From Mesorhizobium sp. M00.F.Ca.ET.216.01.1.1 (lineage in GTDB: Bacteria > Pseudomonadota > Alphaproteobacteria > Rhizobiales > Rhizobiaceae): 64,000 nucleotides of DNA. A model generated the notes under the pieces. The model had not been told where the DNA came from. It was given only the letters and a program-made list of their open reading frames with translations, and made no database searches. The stretch spans positions 269,819 to 333,818 of the forward strand of contig NZ_SADR02000004.1 of assembly GCF_004010325.2 (NCBI RefSeq). The letters run 5' to 3'. The position numbers and the translations under genes were made by a program. Positions 7,514-15,808 of the stretch are shown in pieces; position 1 is the first letter of the stretch; each line of letters begins with the position of its first letter.

Positions 7514-8470
7514 ATGGCCTCGGCAGACATGAAGCGGCACGCGGAACACTTTCTGCGTGTCGCAACAGAGATTCCGCAATGCCAGCGCTGTGGCCTGATC
7601 GCCGTCGGTGACGACGTGGCGACCCTGTTCCTTGATCTGGCCGTGGAGATGCCAACGCACTGGCACGCCAAGGGCACCGCCCCTAACGGCGTCCTGCCGG
7701 TCGAACGCGTTGAGGTCCTGCTTGGCGCTGACTACCCGTGGCGGTGCCCCACCTTCACCCTGCGCAAGGGCTTTCCGCGCAACCTGCACCATCTGACGCC
7801 CGGCTCGGAAAACGTGTGTCCAACCCCCTGTCTTGTGGATGGCAACCAGGACGAATATTTCAATCAGCACGGCCTGATCGAACTCGGCATCGGGGCCATC
7901 GTCAACCAGATGGGCGTTTGGCTCGGTCGCGCAGCAATTGGCACCTTGATGGATCCGGATCATGGCTGGGAACCCGTGATGCGCCAAGGCCTGCCGGACC
8001 GGCTTATTATCGATGCGGACTTCGCCCGAAGCCAGATCACCGACAAGTCCGGCTCGGTATGGCTTGCTACCAAATTCATGAAGGGCAAGGATCTCGCTGG
8101 CAAAAGGTCCTACACCCTCTCGGCGCACAATGAATTTGCCGCTGCCGTCGGCAACATGTCTGCTTTCCCCTTTGAGGCCGAAAGCGAAGGACGCTACAGC
8201 GGCATCACCGCGACGGTGCTGATCTGGCCGCCAAATGGCGCCATCACAAGTGCGGTGCTGCCTGAGACGGTAGCGAACCTTGACGACTTGGCACAACGCG
8301 CTGAGGCCTTCGGCTGCGGCGTTGAGTTTGCGAAATTCCTCGACAGGCTCCAGCGGCGCTGGGCGGGCAAAACCGATGACGCGACCTTCCCGATCGCCGT
8401 TTTGTTTGGCGTGCGGCGACCTTTTCGGCTGATCGGGCGGGCGTCGACGATCGAGTTGCTTCTTGATTGA
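7514..8470 (+). CDS. Prokaryotic E2-like (ubiquitin-conjugating fold) protein
   Basis: 318 residues. Residues about 1-140 look like a prokaryotic E2: a strand-rich N-terminus, PVERVEVLLGADYPWRCPTF (the E2 YP/P motif), then HHLTPG and Cys102/Cys106 in VCPTPCLVDG. The last Cys, in the CL context, is the likely catalytic thiol. The family takes an activated Ubl from an E1 and passes it to a target. The C-terminal half is less conserved and may bind substrate. It lies 3 nt after the MBL gene and its last codons overlap the TTG start of the E1-JAB gene, so all are one operon. No ubiquitin-like gene is obvious nearby. Confidence 0.7.
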   Translation: MASADMKRHAEHFLRVATEIPQCQRCGLIAVGDDVATLFLDLAVEMPTHWHAKGTAPNGVLPVERVEVLLGADYPWRCPTFTLRKGFPRNLHHLTPGSENVCPTPCLVDGNQDEYFNQHGLIELGIGAIVNQMGVWLGRAAIGTLMDPDHGWEPVMRQGLPDRLIIDADFARSQITDKSGSVWLATKFMKGKDLAGKRSYTLSAHNEFAAAVGNMSAFPFEAESEGRYSGITATVLIWPPNGAITSAVLPETVANLDDLAQRAEAFGCGVEFAKFLDRLQRRWAGKTDDATFPIAVLFGVRRPFRLIGRASTIELLLD

Positions 8471-9749
8471 AATCACGGCTCCGCAGAAGCGGGCCTCGCT
8501 GTTCGAAGGGCCCAACGCGAGAGCCGCCGTTGCCATGGAGCAACTGGGTCGCACGACGCCCGCGCTTCTCCGCGCCGTGTCGGCAGCTCCCTCTTATCCG
8601 CCATTCAGCCTGGTTGGCTGCGGCAGCGTCGGATCGAAAACCGCTCTGCATCTGGCCCGTGCCGGCGCCCAGATCTTGGCCGTCTCCGACAGCAACGAGC
8701 TGCGGCCCCACAACATGGCCCGGCACGCCCTCGTGCGGCCACCCCTGCCGTGGCCGAAGGCGTTTGAACTGTCTGACGAGCTGGCCCTGCTCGGGCAGAA
8801 ACCGGAAGCCCATCTGATTGACGTGGTTAGGGGCCTGAAGCGTGCGGACAATCGCCTGCTGATTTCGCCGCCCGGGACCGGCACGCTGCTCAACACGACC
8901 GCATCGAGCCTGGTGCGCGATGCCCTGTCAATGGTGAGCCCTGCCGAGCTGCCGGCACGCATGGCGGAGATCGCCCTTTTCGGGCGCGGCCGTGGCGGTT
9001 TCGTATTTCATAAGGGAAGCAACCGCAATCCGAGCCTCGCCGACCTGCAGGCGGTGCTGTCCGCGACCGTGACGCCTTATGAACGGACATTGTTGTTCGA
9101 TCCCGAGTTCGGGCTGACGCAAATTCAGATCGGGGAAGGCTGCGGCTCCATGACTATGCCGATGACCGACGCGCGCCTTTCGGCGATGACCGCCATGGCC
9201 ACCGAGGAACTCATGCGCCTCGCCGGCGCCAATGCCGATGGCGGAGAACTGGTCGTGGGGGTGGCAGAGCCCGATAGCCCATCGACAAGTTGGCGCCGCC
9301 TCTCCGTGTCAAAATTCCTGGAAATCCCGGTCGAGGGCAGCGAATGGACTTTGCGTCTGTCGTCGCACGTCGCCGGCATGATCCGCGAAGAGACCGCGCG
9401 GTTTCCCAATGTCGAGACGGGAGGCCTTCTGATCGGCTCCTGCAGTTCTCTCATGAAGACTGTCACGGTGGTCGACCTGATCGAGGCGCCAGAAGACAGC
9501 GTGAGGACGCCGACGCTGTTCGTGCTTGGAACGAAGGGCATGAAGAATCGATCGATGCCCGTTTCGAGGAAAGCGGCCGCTCGCTGCTTGATGTGGGTAC
9601 CTGGCACAGCCACCTCGCCGAACAAGGTCCCTCGCCCACCGACCGCAAGACGGCCAAGCAGGTCGCCGTGGAGCGAGCGCCGCCGGCCATCCTTTCTCAT
9701 TGCCACTCCAGCCACGTACCATGCCATCATGCATCAGGACGCGCCATGA
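8463..9749 (+). pseudogene. E1 (ThiF-fold)-JAB fusion protein with two compensating frameshifts
   Basis: The N-terminal part is an E1 adenylation domain: FSLVGCGSVGSKTALHLARA (nucleotide-binding loop), then ELRPHNMARHAL with the E1 Arg/Asn signature. GCGSMTMPMTDAR places a probable catalytic Cys at residue 227. From about residue 305 comes a JAB/JAMM deubiquitinase-like domain (NVETGGLLIG). The metal motif TWHSHLAEQGPSPTDRKTA lies in the -1 frame between about 9540 and 9690, after which the original frame resumes (IATPATYHA) to a stop at 9749. Correcting one missing base near 9540 and one extra T near 9690 gives an intact protein. The TTG start overlaps the E2 gene; the stop overlaps the next ATG. 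Confidence 0.7.
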
Positions 9750-10327
9750 ACGATTACCTCGACGCCTACTCCATCAAGGCGCGCCTCGCGCCGGCAGCTC
9801 TGGCGATTGCCCCGGTCATTGTCCTGATTGTGCTGGCCTTCAACTGGGTTCAGCCGAGCCTCCCCGAGGCCATCATCGGTCTCGCCGTCATGGTCCTGTT
9901 CTTCGCTGCCTCGAATGTGGCCCGCCGCCTGGGCAAGAGGAAGGAGAGACAGCTGTTCGCGACGACCGGCGGGAGACCGGAAAATCGCGAACTGAACCAC
10001 CTGGATAAGACACTCGACGAGCGGACCAAGGACCGCTACCGCAAATTCCTCGCCAAGCAGCTCGAGCAGCCGGCGCCGACGCGCGACATGGAAGTCGAGG
10101 ACCCCGACGAAGCGGCTGCGTTCTATGTGCAGTGCTACAACTGGCTGCGCGAGAACACCCGCGACACCGAGAAATTTCGGATTCTTTTCAACGAGAACAT
10201 CGCCTACGGCTATTACCGCAATCTCCTGGCGCTGAAGCCCTATGGCATCGTGCTCAATCTGCTGACCATCGCCGCCGCGGCCGCAATCATCTACTACAAG
10301 CCCGATTTCGCTTGTTGTCGAGGTTGA
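9746..10327 (+). CDS. Small membrane protein closing the ubiquitin-like operon
   Basis: 193 residues from ATG 9746, overlapping the E1-JAB stop as ATGA. Two hydrophobic helices (about residues 14-33 and 36-55) are followed by a charged cytoplasmic region rich in Lys/Arg and Glu. A third helix near the C-terminus (about 172-188) ends in a short CC tail. Membrane proteins at this position in E1/E2/JAB or CBASS-like operons often act as effectors or conjugation targets. I do not recognise the family, so that role is inferred from place and topology. A strong terminator follows at 10565. Confidence 0.6.
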   Translation: MNDYLDAYSIKARLAPAALAIAPVIVLIVLAFNWVQPSLPEAIIGLAVMVLFFAASNVARRLGKRKERQLFATTGGRPENRELNHLDKTLDERTKDRYRKFLAKQLEQPAPTRDMEVEDPDEAAAFYVQCYNWLRENTRDTEKFRILFNENIAYGYYRNLLALKPYGIVLNLLTIAAAAAIIYYKPDFACCRG

Positions 10328-10564
10328 TCAGCGCCATGTCCCCGTTGCCCACGGGGAAAAGGTCAGTTTTGCAGGCATCTGTGTCGGTTCCTATGGTTGG
10401 CCGGAACGGGCACGCAACGGATCATTTCCGTGTGCGCGCGCCGCCGGCAACTAGCCTGTGGCTTGTCAATGGAGCCTTGGGGCACTAGAACCGACTTGCA
10501 ACGGTACGGACCTGTGGTCTGGGCAGTCTTACGGCGCCACGTCCGCAGGTACGCACAAACAGAA

Positions 10565-10596
10565 GGCAGGCGGTGGAATCACCGTCTGCCTTTTTT
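10565..10596 (+). terminator. Rho-independent terminator of the MBL-E2-E1/JAB operon
   Basis: A 10-bp stem (10565-10574 with 10581-10590, one G-T pair) and a 6-nt loop are followed directly by T6. It is about 240 nt downstream of the last gene; nothing coding is seen between. Confidence 0.75.
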
Positions 10597-10849
10597 ATGG
10601 CACAGCGTTAAAATGAAGTAAATACGTTCGTGCAGCGCGTTGCACTGAGGGTACGATTATTTGGCAAGTTGTCAACAGGCCAATCGGACCAAAACGCCGC
10701 AGGCGGCGATGCATGGCAGGTATGTCTTTTTACATATGGTAGCGGGACCCGAGAACGCAAGTCGCGCTTCACGTTGCTCGGTCGAGGGCCAGGTCGGTGA
10801 AGCTCCAGCTGCGCACAGGCCACGTTTGAGGCGCAAGCTTCACCGTCGC
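10597..10849. other. Non-coding gap before phospholipase D gene
   Basis: Together with 10328-10564 this forms a 520-bp gap broken only by the terminator. I see no convincing gene. The moderately AT-rich stretch at 10610-10680 is the likeliest place for the next promoter. Confidence 0.3.
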
Positions 10850-12124
10850 ATGTGTGCCCTAGCATGGAAACGTCGGACGGCAGCGCCACCATTCGTGGAC
10901 AAATATCAGGCTCGCGGGCCGCTCAAAACATTGCTGCCCGCCCGCGTCGCTCAGGGCACCACGTTCAAGCCGACGCATCCGGACGCGGACGATGCCTACG
11001 AATGGATGGGACTGGAGGCCCGAAAAGAGATCTTTGCGCTTTTGGATGCAGCAGTAGCCGATCCTGCCGCAACGGTCAGCATGGTCGCCTACGACATGAG
11101 CGAAAGCGAAATCATGGACCGCCTGTTCGCGCTCGGTCCGCGCCTCAGGATGATCATCGACGACAGCGATAAGCATGGGCTCAAGACAAGTGGTGAGACC
11201 CAGTCCGAGACACTGCTCAAGGCTTCCGCTGGCGAGGACAACGTCAAGCGGGAACGGATGGGAGGTCTCCAACATAATAAGATGATTATCGTGGATGCGG
11301 CCGTCCCGCGCGCCGTCTGCGGTTCGACAAACTTCAGCTGGCGCGGGCTCTATGTTCAATCGAACAACGCCTTGCTGTTAACGGGCGCTCAAGCCGTCGC
11401 CCCCCTCAAGGCTGCGTTCGAGGCCTATTGGAAAAAGGATGGGTTCGCCAACGGTCCCTCACCCGACTGGCATCCGCTCGGCTTGGCGGGCATTGATGCC
11501 AGCATCACCTTTTCTCCCCATGACACAGCCCGTGCCCGCCTTGCGGAAATCGGCCAGGATGTCGAAAAGGCCCAGGCCTGCCTCCTCTATTCCCTGGCTT
11601 TCCTGAGCATCACAGGCGGTGCTGTAACCGACGCCGTGGAAGCGGCTACCAACAGCCCGGTTTCACCTACGGCATTTCCGACAACAACACCGGTGTCACC
11701 GTTCATAAGCCCAATGGCAACACTGCACCCGTCTATTTCGCTCGCCTCAACAAACACGTGCCGACGCCGTTTAAGGTCGAACCTTACACCGGCATCGGGC
11801 CAAATCTGCACCACAAGTTTGGTAATCGATTTCAACACACCTGACGCCCGCGTGTGGACCGGTTCTTACAACTTCAGCAAGCCCGCTGACCTTCAGAACG
11901 GAGAGAACCTGCTCCTCATCCGCGACCAAAAAATTGCGACATCGTATATGGTCGAAGGGATACGCATCTTCGACGACTACCATTTCCGCGTCACCCAGGA
12001 AGACGCTGCAGAGGCCAAAAAGACATCGTCCTTGCAAAAGGCGCCTACGGCCGGTGAAGACCCATGGTGGGCTGAGGACTATACAGACCCGTTCAAGATC
12101 CGAGACCGTGAGCTGTTCGCATAG
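10850..12124 (+). pseudogene. Phospholipase D-like protein with two HKD motifs, frameshifted
   Basis: The first HKD motif is LQHNKMIIVD followed by GSTNFSWRG. The second is LHHKF near 11805-11819, continuing as VIDFNTPDARVWTGSYNFS. Between about 11640 and 11818 the sensible reading (YGISDNNTGVTVHKPNG to GIGPNLHHKF) is in a different frame, so two indels interrupt the gene and the second splits the catalytic motif. PLD-fold enzymes cleave phosphodiesters in lipids or DNA; this type is frequent in defence islands. No signal peptide. ATG 10850 is a guess, as several upstream in-frame codons are possible. It could be a nuclease-type effector. Confidence 0.6.
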
Positions 12125-12151
12125 AGCTACTCTTGCGCCAGAGCCCGGTTC

Positions 12152-13018
12152 TCAGGGGTTGGCAGGCACATTGCGATCTTTCAGGGTCTCAATGAGCTCC
12201 CGCAGAATGGCATTCGTTTCGTCCTGCCTGCGGCGAACTTCCTCGACAATTCTTCCGGTCGCCTGATCGTCGCGCTCCTTGAGCGCCTCAATTAGTTTCT
12301 GGTTGTCAGCGCTAGCCGCCCGATCGGCAGAAACCACCTCCCGCGTGAGAGCCTCGATCGCCGGAACGGTGCGATTTGGCGAAAAGTAATCAACGACCAT
12401 CGGGGCGAAGGGACTCAGCGTGGCGATCACGAGCGCAAATACGCCGACAAGAATTGCTTTTTTGGCTGAACTGTCGGTCTGGCTGGAGGCCTCTTCGAAC
12501 TTTCCTATAAAGGTCGTTGCCTGGGCTTGAATATCGTTGCCGATCCGCGCGGCGTTTGTCATGACATCCAGCATGCTTTCAAACTTCCGTTCGATTTCTG
12601 CCAGCTGCGCATTCGTGTCCAGAATGGGGTTTCTGGGCATCTGGAAATCCGGCATTCTAGGGGCCGAAATAGCTCGCTCGGTCAATAGCCCCCCGGCATC
12701 CGGCTTCGAGATTGAATCGAGCAGTCGCCTTTGGCCTTCCACCTGATCCAGTATGGACCTCATTGCAGGCGACGGCTGTGTGAGCGATTCAAAGCGCTTC
12801 CGAAGCGCCTCCGCCTCCTTCGAGGGCCGGAGCAAATCACTGAACTTGTCTTGCTGTTCCTGCAGGCGGATGGCCAAGTTTTTAGCAGGATTTACGTGTG
12901 ACCCAATACCTGCAAGTGTTTTTGCAATCTCGCTCAATGGCTTGGCACCACTGCCGGTGCTTACCTTAAGGTCCTCAAGCTTGATGGGCTTGGGAGAGTC
13001 GGGAGAATCGTCACTCAT
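12152..13018 (-). CDS. Membrane protein with coiled coils, unknown function
   Basis: 288 residues. A Pro/Lys-rich N-terminus leads into a long helical region (residues 45-175, heptad-like) and one clear transmembrane helix at about 188-210 (ILVGVFALVIATLSPFAPM). A second coiled coil rich in Asp, Glu and Arg then runs to the end. This looks like a single-pass sensor or scaffold with helices on both sides of the membrane. No family recognised. It is followed on the same strand by other unknown genes and faces the PLD gene tail-to-tail (27-nt gap). Confidence 0.6.
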   Translation of the reverse strand: MSDDSPDSPKPIKLEDLKVSTGSGAKPLSEIAKTLAGIGSHVNPAKNLAIRLQEQQDKFSDLLRPSKEAEALRKRFESLTQPSPAMRSILDQVEGQRRLLDSISKPDAGGLLTERAISAPRMPDFQMPRNPILDTNAQLAEIERKFESMLDVMTNAARIGNDIQAQATTFIGKFEEASSQTDSSAKKAILVGVFALVIATLSPFAPMVVDYFSPNRTVPAIEALTREVVSADRAASADNQKLIEALKERDDQATGRIVEEVRRRQDETNAILRELIETLKDRNVPANP

Positions 13019-13137
13019 CAGTCATGGTCCCCATGGGATAGCGCCGGTTAGATATAGGAATCCGGAGAACACAGTGCCAGTTCGAATGGCCCATCTCGCA
13101 GGCATGCACTCCGACAACCCACCGCCATTCCGGTGGT

Positions 13138-13956
13138 CTAAATCGGCAGCTTCGGCGCAATGTCGGCGACGAACAAGCGAAGCGCCATGGCGATCTCGCT
13201 GAATTCCTCCGCGGTGAAAGAGACCGTTTCCCCCAAGGCGAAGACACGAATACGCAAGTCTCTTTTGATTTTGATCGTCGCGCCCTTTTCAAAGTACTGG
13301 TTCTTGTGAACCTCGATCTCTTCCCCGTCGCTGACGGTAGAACATTTCAAACGGGGCAACTTCAGGCTAAGGGCCCCCGCGCCTTCGTCGCAGTCAATAT
13401 GACCTACAACGCCATTGCGATGTTCCAGACAGTTCCGAGCCCTCTGAAGCGAGCGGTACTCCTCAAAGAAATCGAGCTTCGTCGCCAATTGCGCCTGCAC
13501 GGCCAGCAGCAAATCTGGAAAATTGAGACTCGACGCCTTCTTTTCCGCCGCGAGATAAATGTCCTCGAACTCGCCCCAGGTCTCGACCTTGCGTCCTTCC
13601 CTCAAACCAAGCGTGTAGATGTAGGCTTGCTCGAGCGTAGCCCTCAGCCCCCTGGCCAGTTCCTGAAACGCCTTCCCCAATATCCACGCGCGATAAGCTA
13701 GCTTGGCCTTGGCTTGATCGGCGTGAGGCACGAAGCTCAGCCCGGAAAACCCGTCCCGAGGTAGATCGTTGAGATCTGTAGCCTCGATCGCTGACGTGCA
13801 TACGGCCACCATTTCAGTCGCCAAGCGGATGGCCTGAAGCGCCGGCGCGATCACGCCGTCGCCGTTGAGGGTGACCGTTACACTGGGTTTGTCTTCTTCC
13901 GTCACGGCGTCAATGAATCCGTGTCGGCGATGCCGTCGCCCGTGTCGTGATGCCAA
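13138..13956 (-). CDS. HEPN-like hypothetical protein
   Basis: Up to 272 residues; the first 17 are basic and may not be translated, as a GTG at about 13905 begins the well-structured part. The protein is helical in the middle, with RARNCLEHRNGVV at about residues 176-188. R-N-C-L-E-H fits the R-x4-H motif of HEPN RNases, followed by a beta-rich tail. It is upstream of the membrane coiled-coil gene on the same strand, about 120 nt apart. A membrane protein paired with a HEPN-like protein would suit an abortive-infection pair. Not a recognised family. Confidence 0.5.
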   Translation of the reverse strand: MASRHGRRHRRHGFIDAVTEEDKPSVTVTLNGDGVIAPALQAIRLATEMVAVCTSAIEATDLNDLPRDGFSGLSFVPHADQAKAKLAYRAWILGKAFQELARGLRATLEQAYIYTLGLREGRKVETWGEFEDIYLAAEKKASSLNFPDLLLAVQAQLATKLDFFEEYRSLQRARNCLEHRNGVVGHIDCDEGAGALSLKLPRLKCSTVSDGEEIEVHKNQYFEKGATIKIKRDLRIRVFALGETVSFTAEEFSEIAMALRLFVADIAPKLPI

Positions 13957-14002
13957 GGTAGGCTAATCTGCATGGGGCCATTTGTGCTCCATGGATTTAG
14001 CT

Positions 14003-14851
14003 TCACCACCTTAATTTTAGCTTTTGCACCCTTTTTCGGGCCGCAACTGCAGCCGCTTTTGTACTCCAGGTGAGTTGCTCGGCGGGGCCAAATGATTCAC
14101 CGATTGGGGTCTGGGGTAAACGATCCCCTCCAGGCATTTTGCTGGTAACGACCCTTATTCTTTCACCCTGTTCGAGCGCCGCGATGTTGTCCAAAGCCGC
14201 ACCCAGGCGAAATTCCATGACGTTCAGCATGTGCTTAACCCGCTCTTTGTCCGTGGTAGAGGGGAATGTCCGGCGGCCTTCGGAAAACGCTTGAGTTATG
14301 TCATCAAATTTCGCGTCTGTAGCCATCGCAAATAAGTCCTGTAGGAAGATGCGGTTGCGCCGTCCGGCCTGTAACAATCCGGGGGCACGGCGAGCATAGA
14401 TCTTCTCGACCAAATCTGAGCAAAATGACGTTCGACTTGCCGCGTATTGCGAAAAACCCAGCAGGTAGTCATATCGCTGATAGCAAAAATAGAAGAAGTC
14501 ATAAAACCAAGCACTTTGCTTGCTGATTTCGTGCTGGAGGGCGTCCAACGCGTTCTTGAATGACGGCTTTGGCCTCGCTCTCGGAAGTATGGAGGGTCGA
14601 CGTAGGATGCGGAACTCTCCGGGAGCTAAGCTGTCGAAAATAGCTGACTCGGCGGCAATCATCACGCCGCTTTCTGGCGTTGCATCGGCCCAAATCCCGG
14701 AACCGACACAGACCATAACATGGGAGAATCGGGCCCCGTGCCTTCCAAGCGCTTTCTGCCCGATAACAATCAGCCGGCTCAACCAATCATGTTGATGAAC
14801 GAACGCTATGTCGCCCACCTCGGAAAATGTGACGCCGGGAGGGATCGCCAT
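14003..14851 (-). CDS. Permuted papain-fold (YiiX/NlpC-P60-like) hydrolase
   Basis: 282 residues. GDIAFVHQHD near the N-terminus, FSHVMVCVG (His) at about residues 43-51 and TSFCSDLVEKIYA (Cys) at about 142-154 match the circularly permuted NlpC/P60 (YiiX/YebB-like) arrangement, in which His precedes Cys. Members cleave amide or acyl bonds in peptidoglycan or lipids. No signal peptide, so cytoplasmic or delivered via its membrane partner. The upstream gene stops directly before this start at 14851, so the two form a translationally coupled pair. Confidence 0.65.
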   Translation of the reverse strand: MAIPPGVTFSEVGDIAFVHQHDWLSRLIVIGQKALGRHGARFSHVMVCVGSGIWADATPESGVMIAAESAIFDSLAPGEFRILRRPSILPRARPKPSFKNALDALQHEISKQSAWFYDFFYFCYQRYDYLLGFSQYAASRTSFCSDLVEKIYARRAPGLLQAGRRNRIFLQDLFAMATDAKFDDITQAFSEGRRTFPSTTDKERVKHMLNVMEFRLGAALDNIAALEQGERIRVVTSKMPGGDRLPQTPIGESFGPAEQLTWSTKAAAVAARKRVQKLKLRW

Positions 14852-15349
14852 TTAACGCCAATACGAGCGGCTTATGTAGGTGAGTGCAAGGCTTGTGAGA
14901 AACGCCACCAGCGCAACTGTCGCATAGATGAGGGCAGGGCTGGAAGTCGCGGCCGCTTCCGGCTTCAGGAGGGCGATGACCAGAGGATCGATTTTGCTGA
15001 ACGCGTATCCGCTCAGAAATCCGTAAACGAGCTTTCCTAAGCTGGCAAACGCTTCGCGTTCACCATCCCCGTAAGGTGATATGAATATTCCGGCTGCCCA
15101 TCCAAGGGATGCCCCGAGGGTGCCGCTGAGGAGACATGGGTAAAACAGTTCAGGCCTACTCGCATCGTAGTTCTTGGCGAACATAAAGAGGCATCCAAAA
15201 ATCAGGATACTGGCGATCAAACCGACTATAAGATCTGAGCCATCGCCCCATTTTCCCCTTTCACGCCTGGCGCGCCGCTGATTGTCTGAGATCCTGGCGC
15301 GCTCATCTTCTGACAGTTGAGATGTCGACGGACTCGATAACTCAGCCAT
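14852..15349 (-). CDS. Four-helix membrane protein paired with the permuted papain hydrolase
   Basis: 165 residues: a charged cytoplasmic N-terminus (SEDERARISDNQRRARRERG), then four predicted membrane helices at about 40-60, 68-92, 104-120 and 138-160. Its stop abuts the next ATG, indicating coupled translation. No family recognised. It may anchor, or act as immunity partner for, the hydrolase. That is an inference from the gene pair alone. Confidence 0.6.
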   Translation of the reverse strand: MAELSSPSTSQLSEDERARISDNQRRARRERGKWGDGSDLIVGLIASILIFGCLFMFAKNYDASRPELFYPCLLSGTLGASLGWAAGIFISPYGDGEREAFASLGKLVYGFLSGYAFSKIDPLVIALLKPEAAATSSPALIYATVALVAFLTSLALTYISRSYWR

Positions 15350-15760
15350 GACCCCCCTACGTCGTCTCCCGGTGGCCAGGCTTGCCTTGATCCAGCAATC
15401 AACGGCCTTGCTGCGTCACCCGCCGACGGAGCAGCTAGGGAAGACGATGCCTGCGGTTTCGGGGATTGATAAAGCGGCTTGAACGTCCTGAACAAGCGTT
15501 CAGATGGGATGCTACAGGTCAGCCCAGGAGTGCGAACGGTTTAGAAGAAGTGTGCGGACGGGCGGCGACGCGCTAGCCCGGTGATGACGACCCGAAAGCG
15601 ACCGTTCTTCAGAAAGTAAACCGGCAGGGTCTGGTGATCGAGTGCTCCGGTTATTCCGATACGGCAAGAACATTTTCCGTTTTTTATGCCTGTAAGCGCG
15701 CCGGCCATTGACCCGATGTTTCGAGCATGTTTCTAATAGAGTGAGGGTGTAATCTCGGTA
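15350..15760. other. Divergent intergenic region
   Basis: About 410 bp between the minus-strand membrane gene and the plus-strand peptidase cassette. No credible gene. It must hold promoters in both directions; the AT-rich stretch at 15670-15690 is a candidate. Confidence 0.35.
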
Positions 15761-15790
15761 AGTATTTCAATCGGTAGTGTTTGAAATACT
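15761..15790. promoter_or_regulatory. Perfect 10-bp inverted repeat before the peptidase-lipase cassette
   Basis: AGTATTTCAA at 15761-15770 and TTGAAATACT at 15781-15790 are exact reverse complements with a 10-nt spacer. Half-site centres are therefore 20 bp apart, two helical turns. The repeat ends 18 nt before the ATG at 15809. This is the usual geometry of a dimeric repressor operator. It could instead act as an mRNA hairpin just ahead of the ribosome site. Confidence 0.5.
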
Positions 15791-15808
15791 AGGGATGGGG
15801 GAAATGCC

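Noticed and set aside
6782..8554. A 590-codon minus-strand frame over the MBL and E2 genes
   Set aside because: The plus strand carries recognisable MBL and E2 motifs in tight operon spacing; the minus frame has none.
9530..9700. Programmed ribosomal frameshifting in E1-JAB
   Set aside because: Two opposite shifts would be needed, with no slippery heptamer plus structure at either site. Indels are simpler.
13119..13136. CCACCG/CGGTGG hairpin as a terminator
   Set aside because: Six-bp stem without a T-run on the relevant minus strand.
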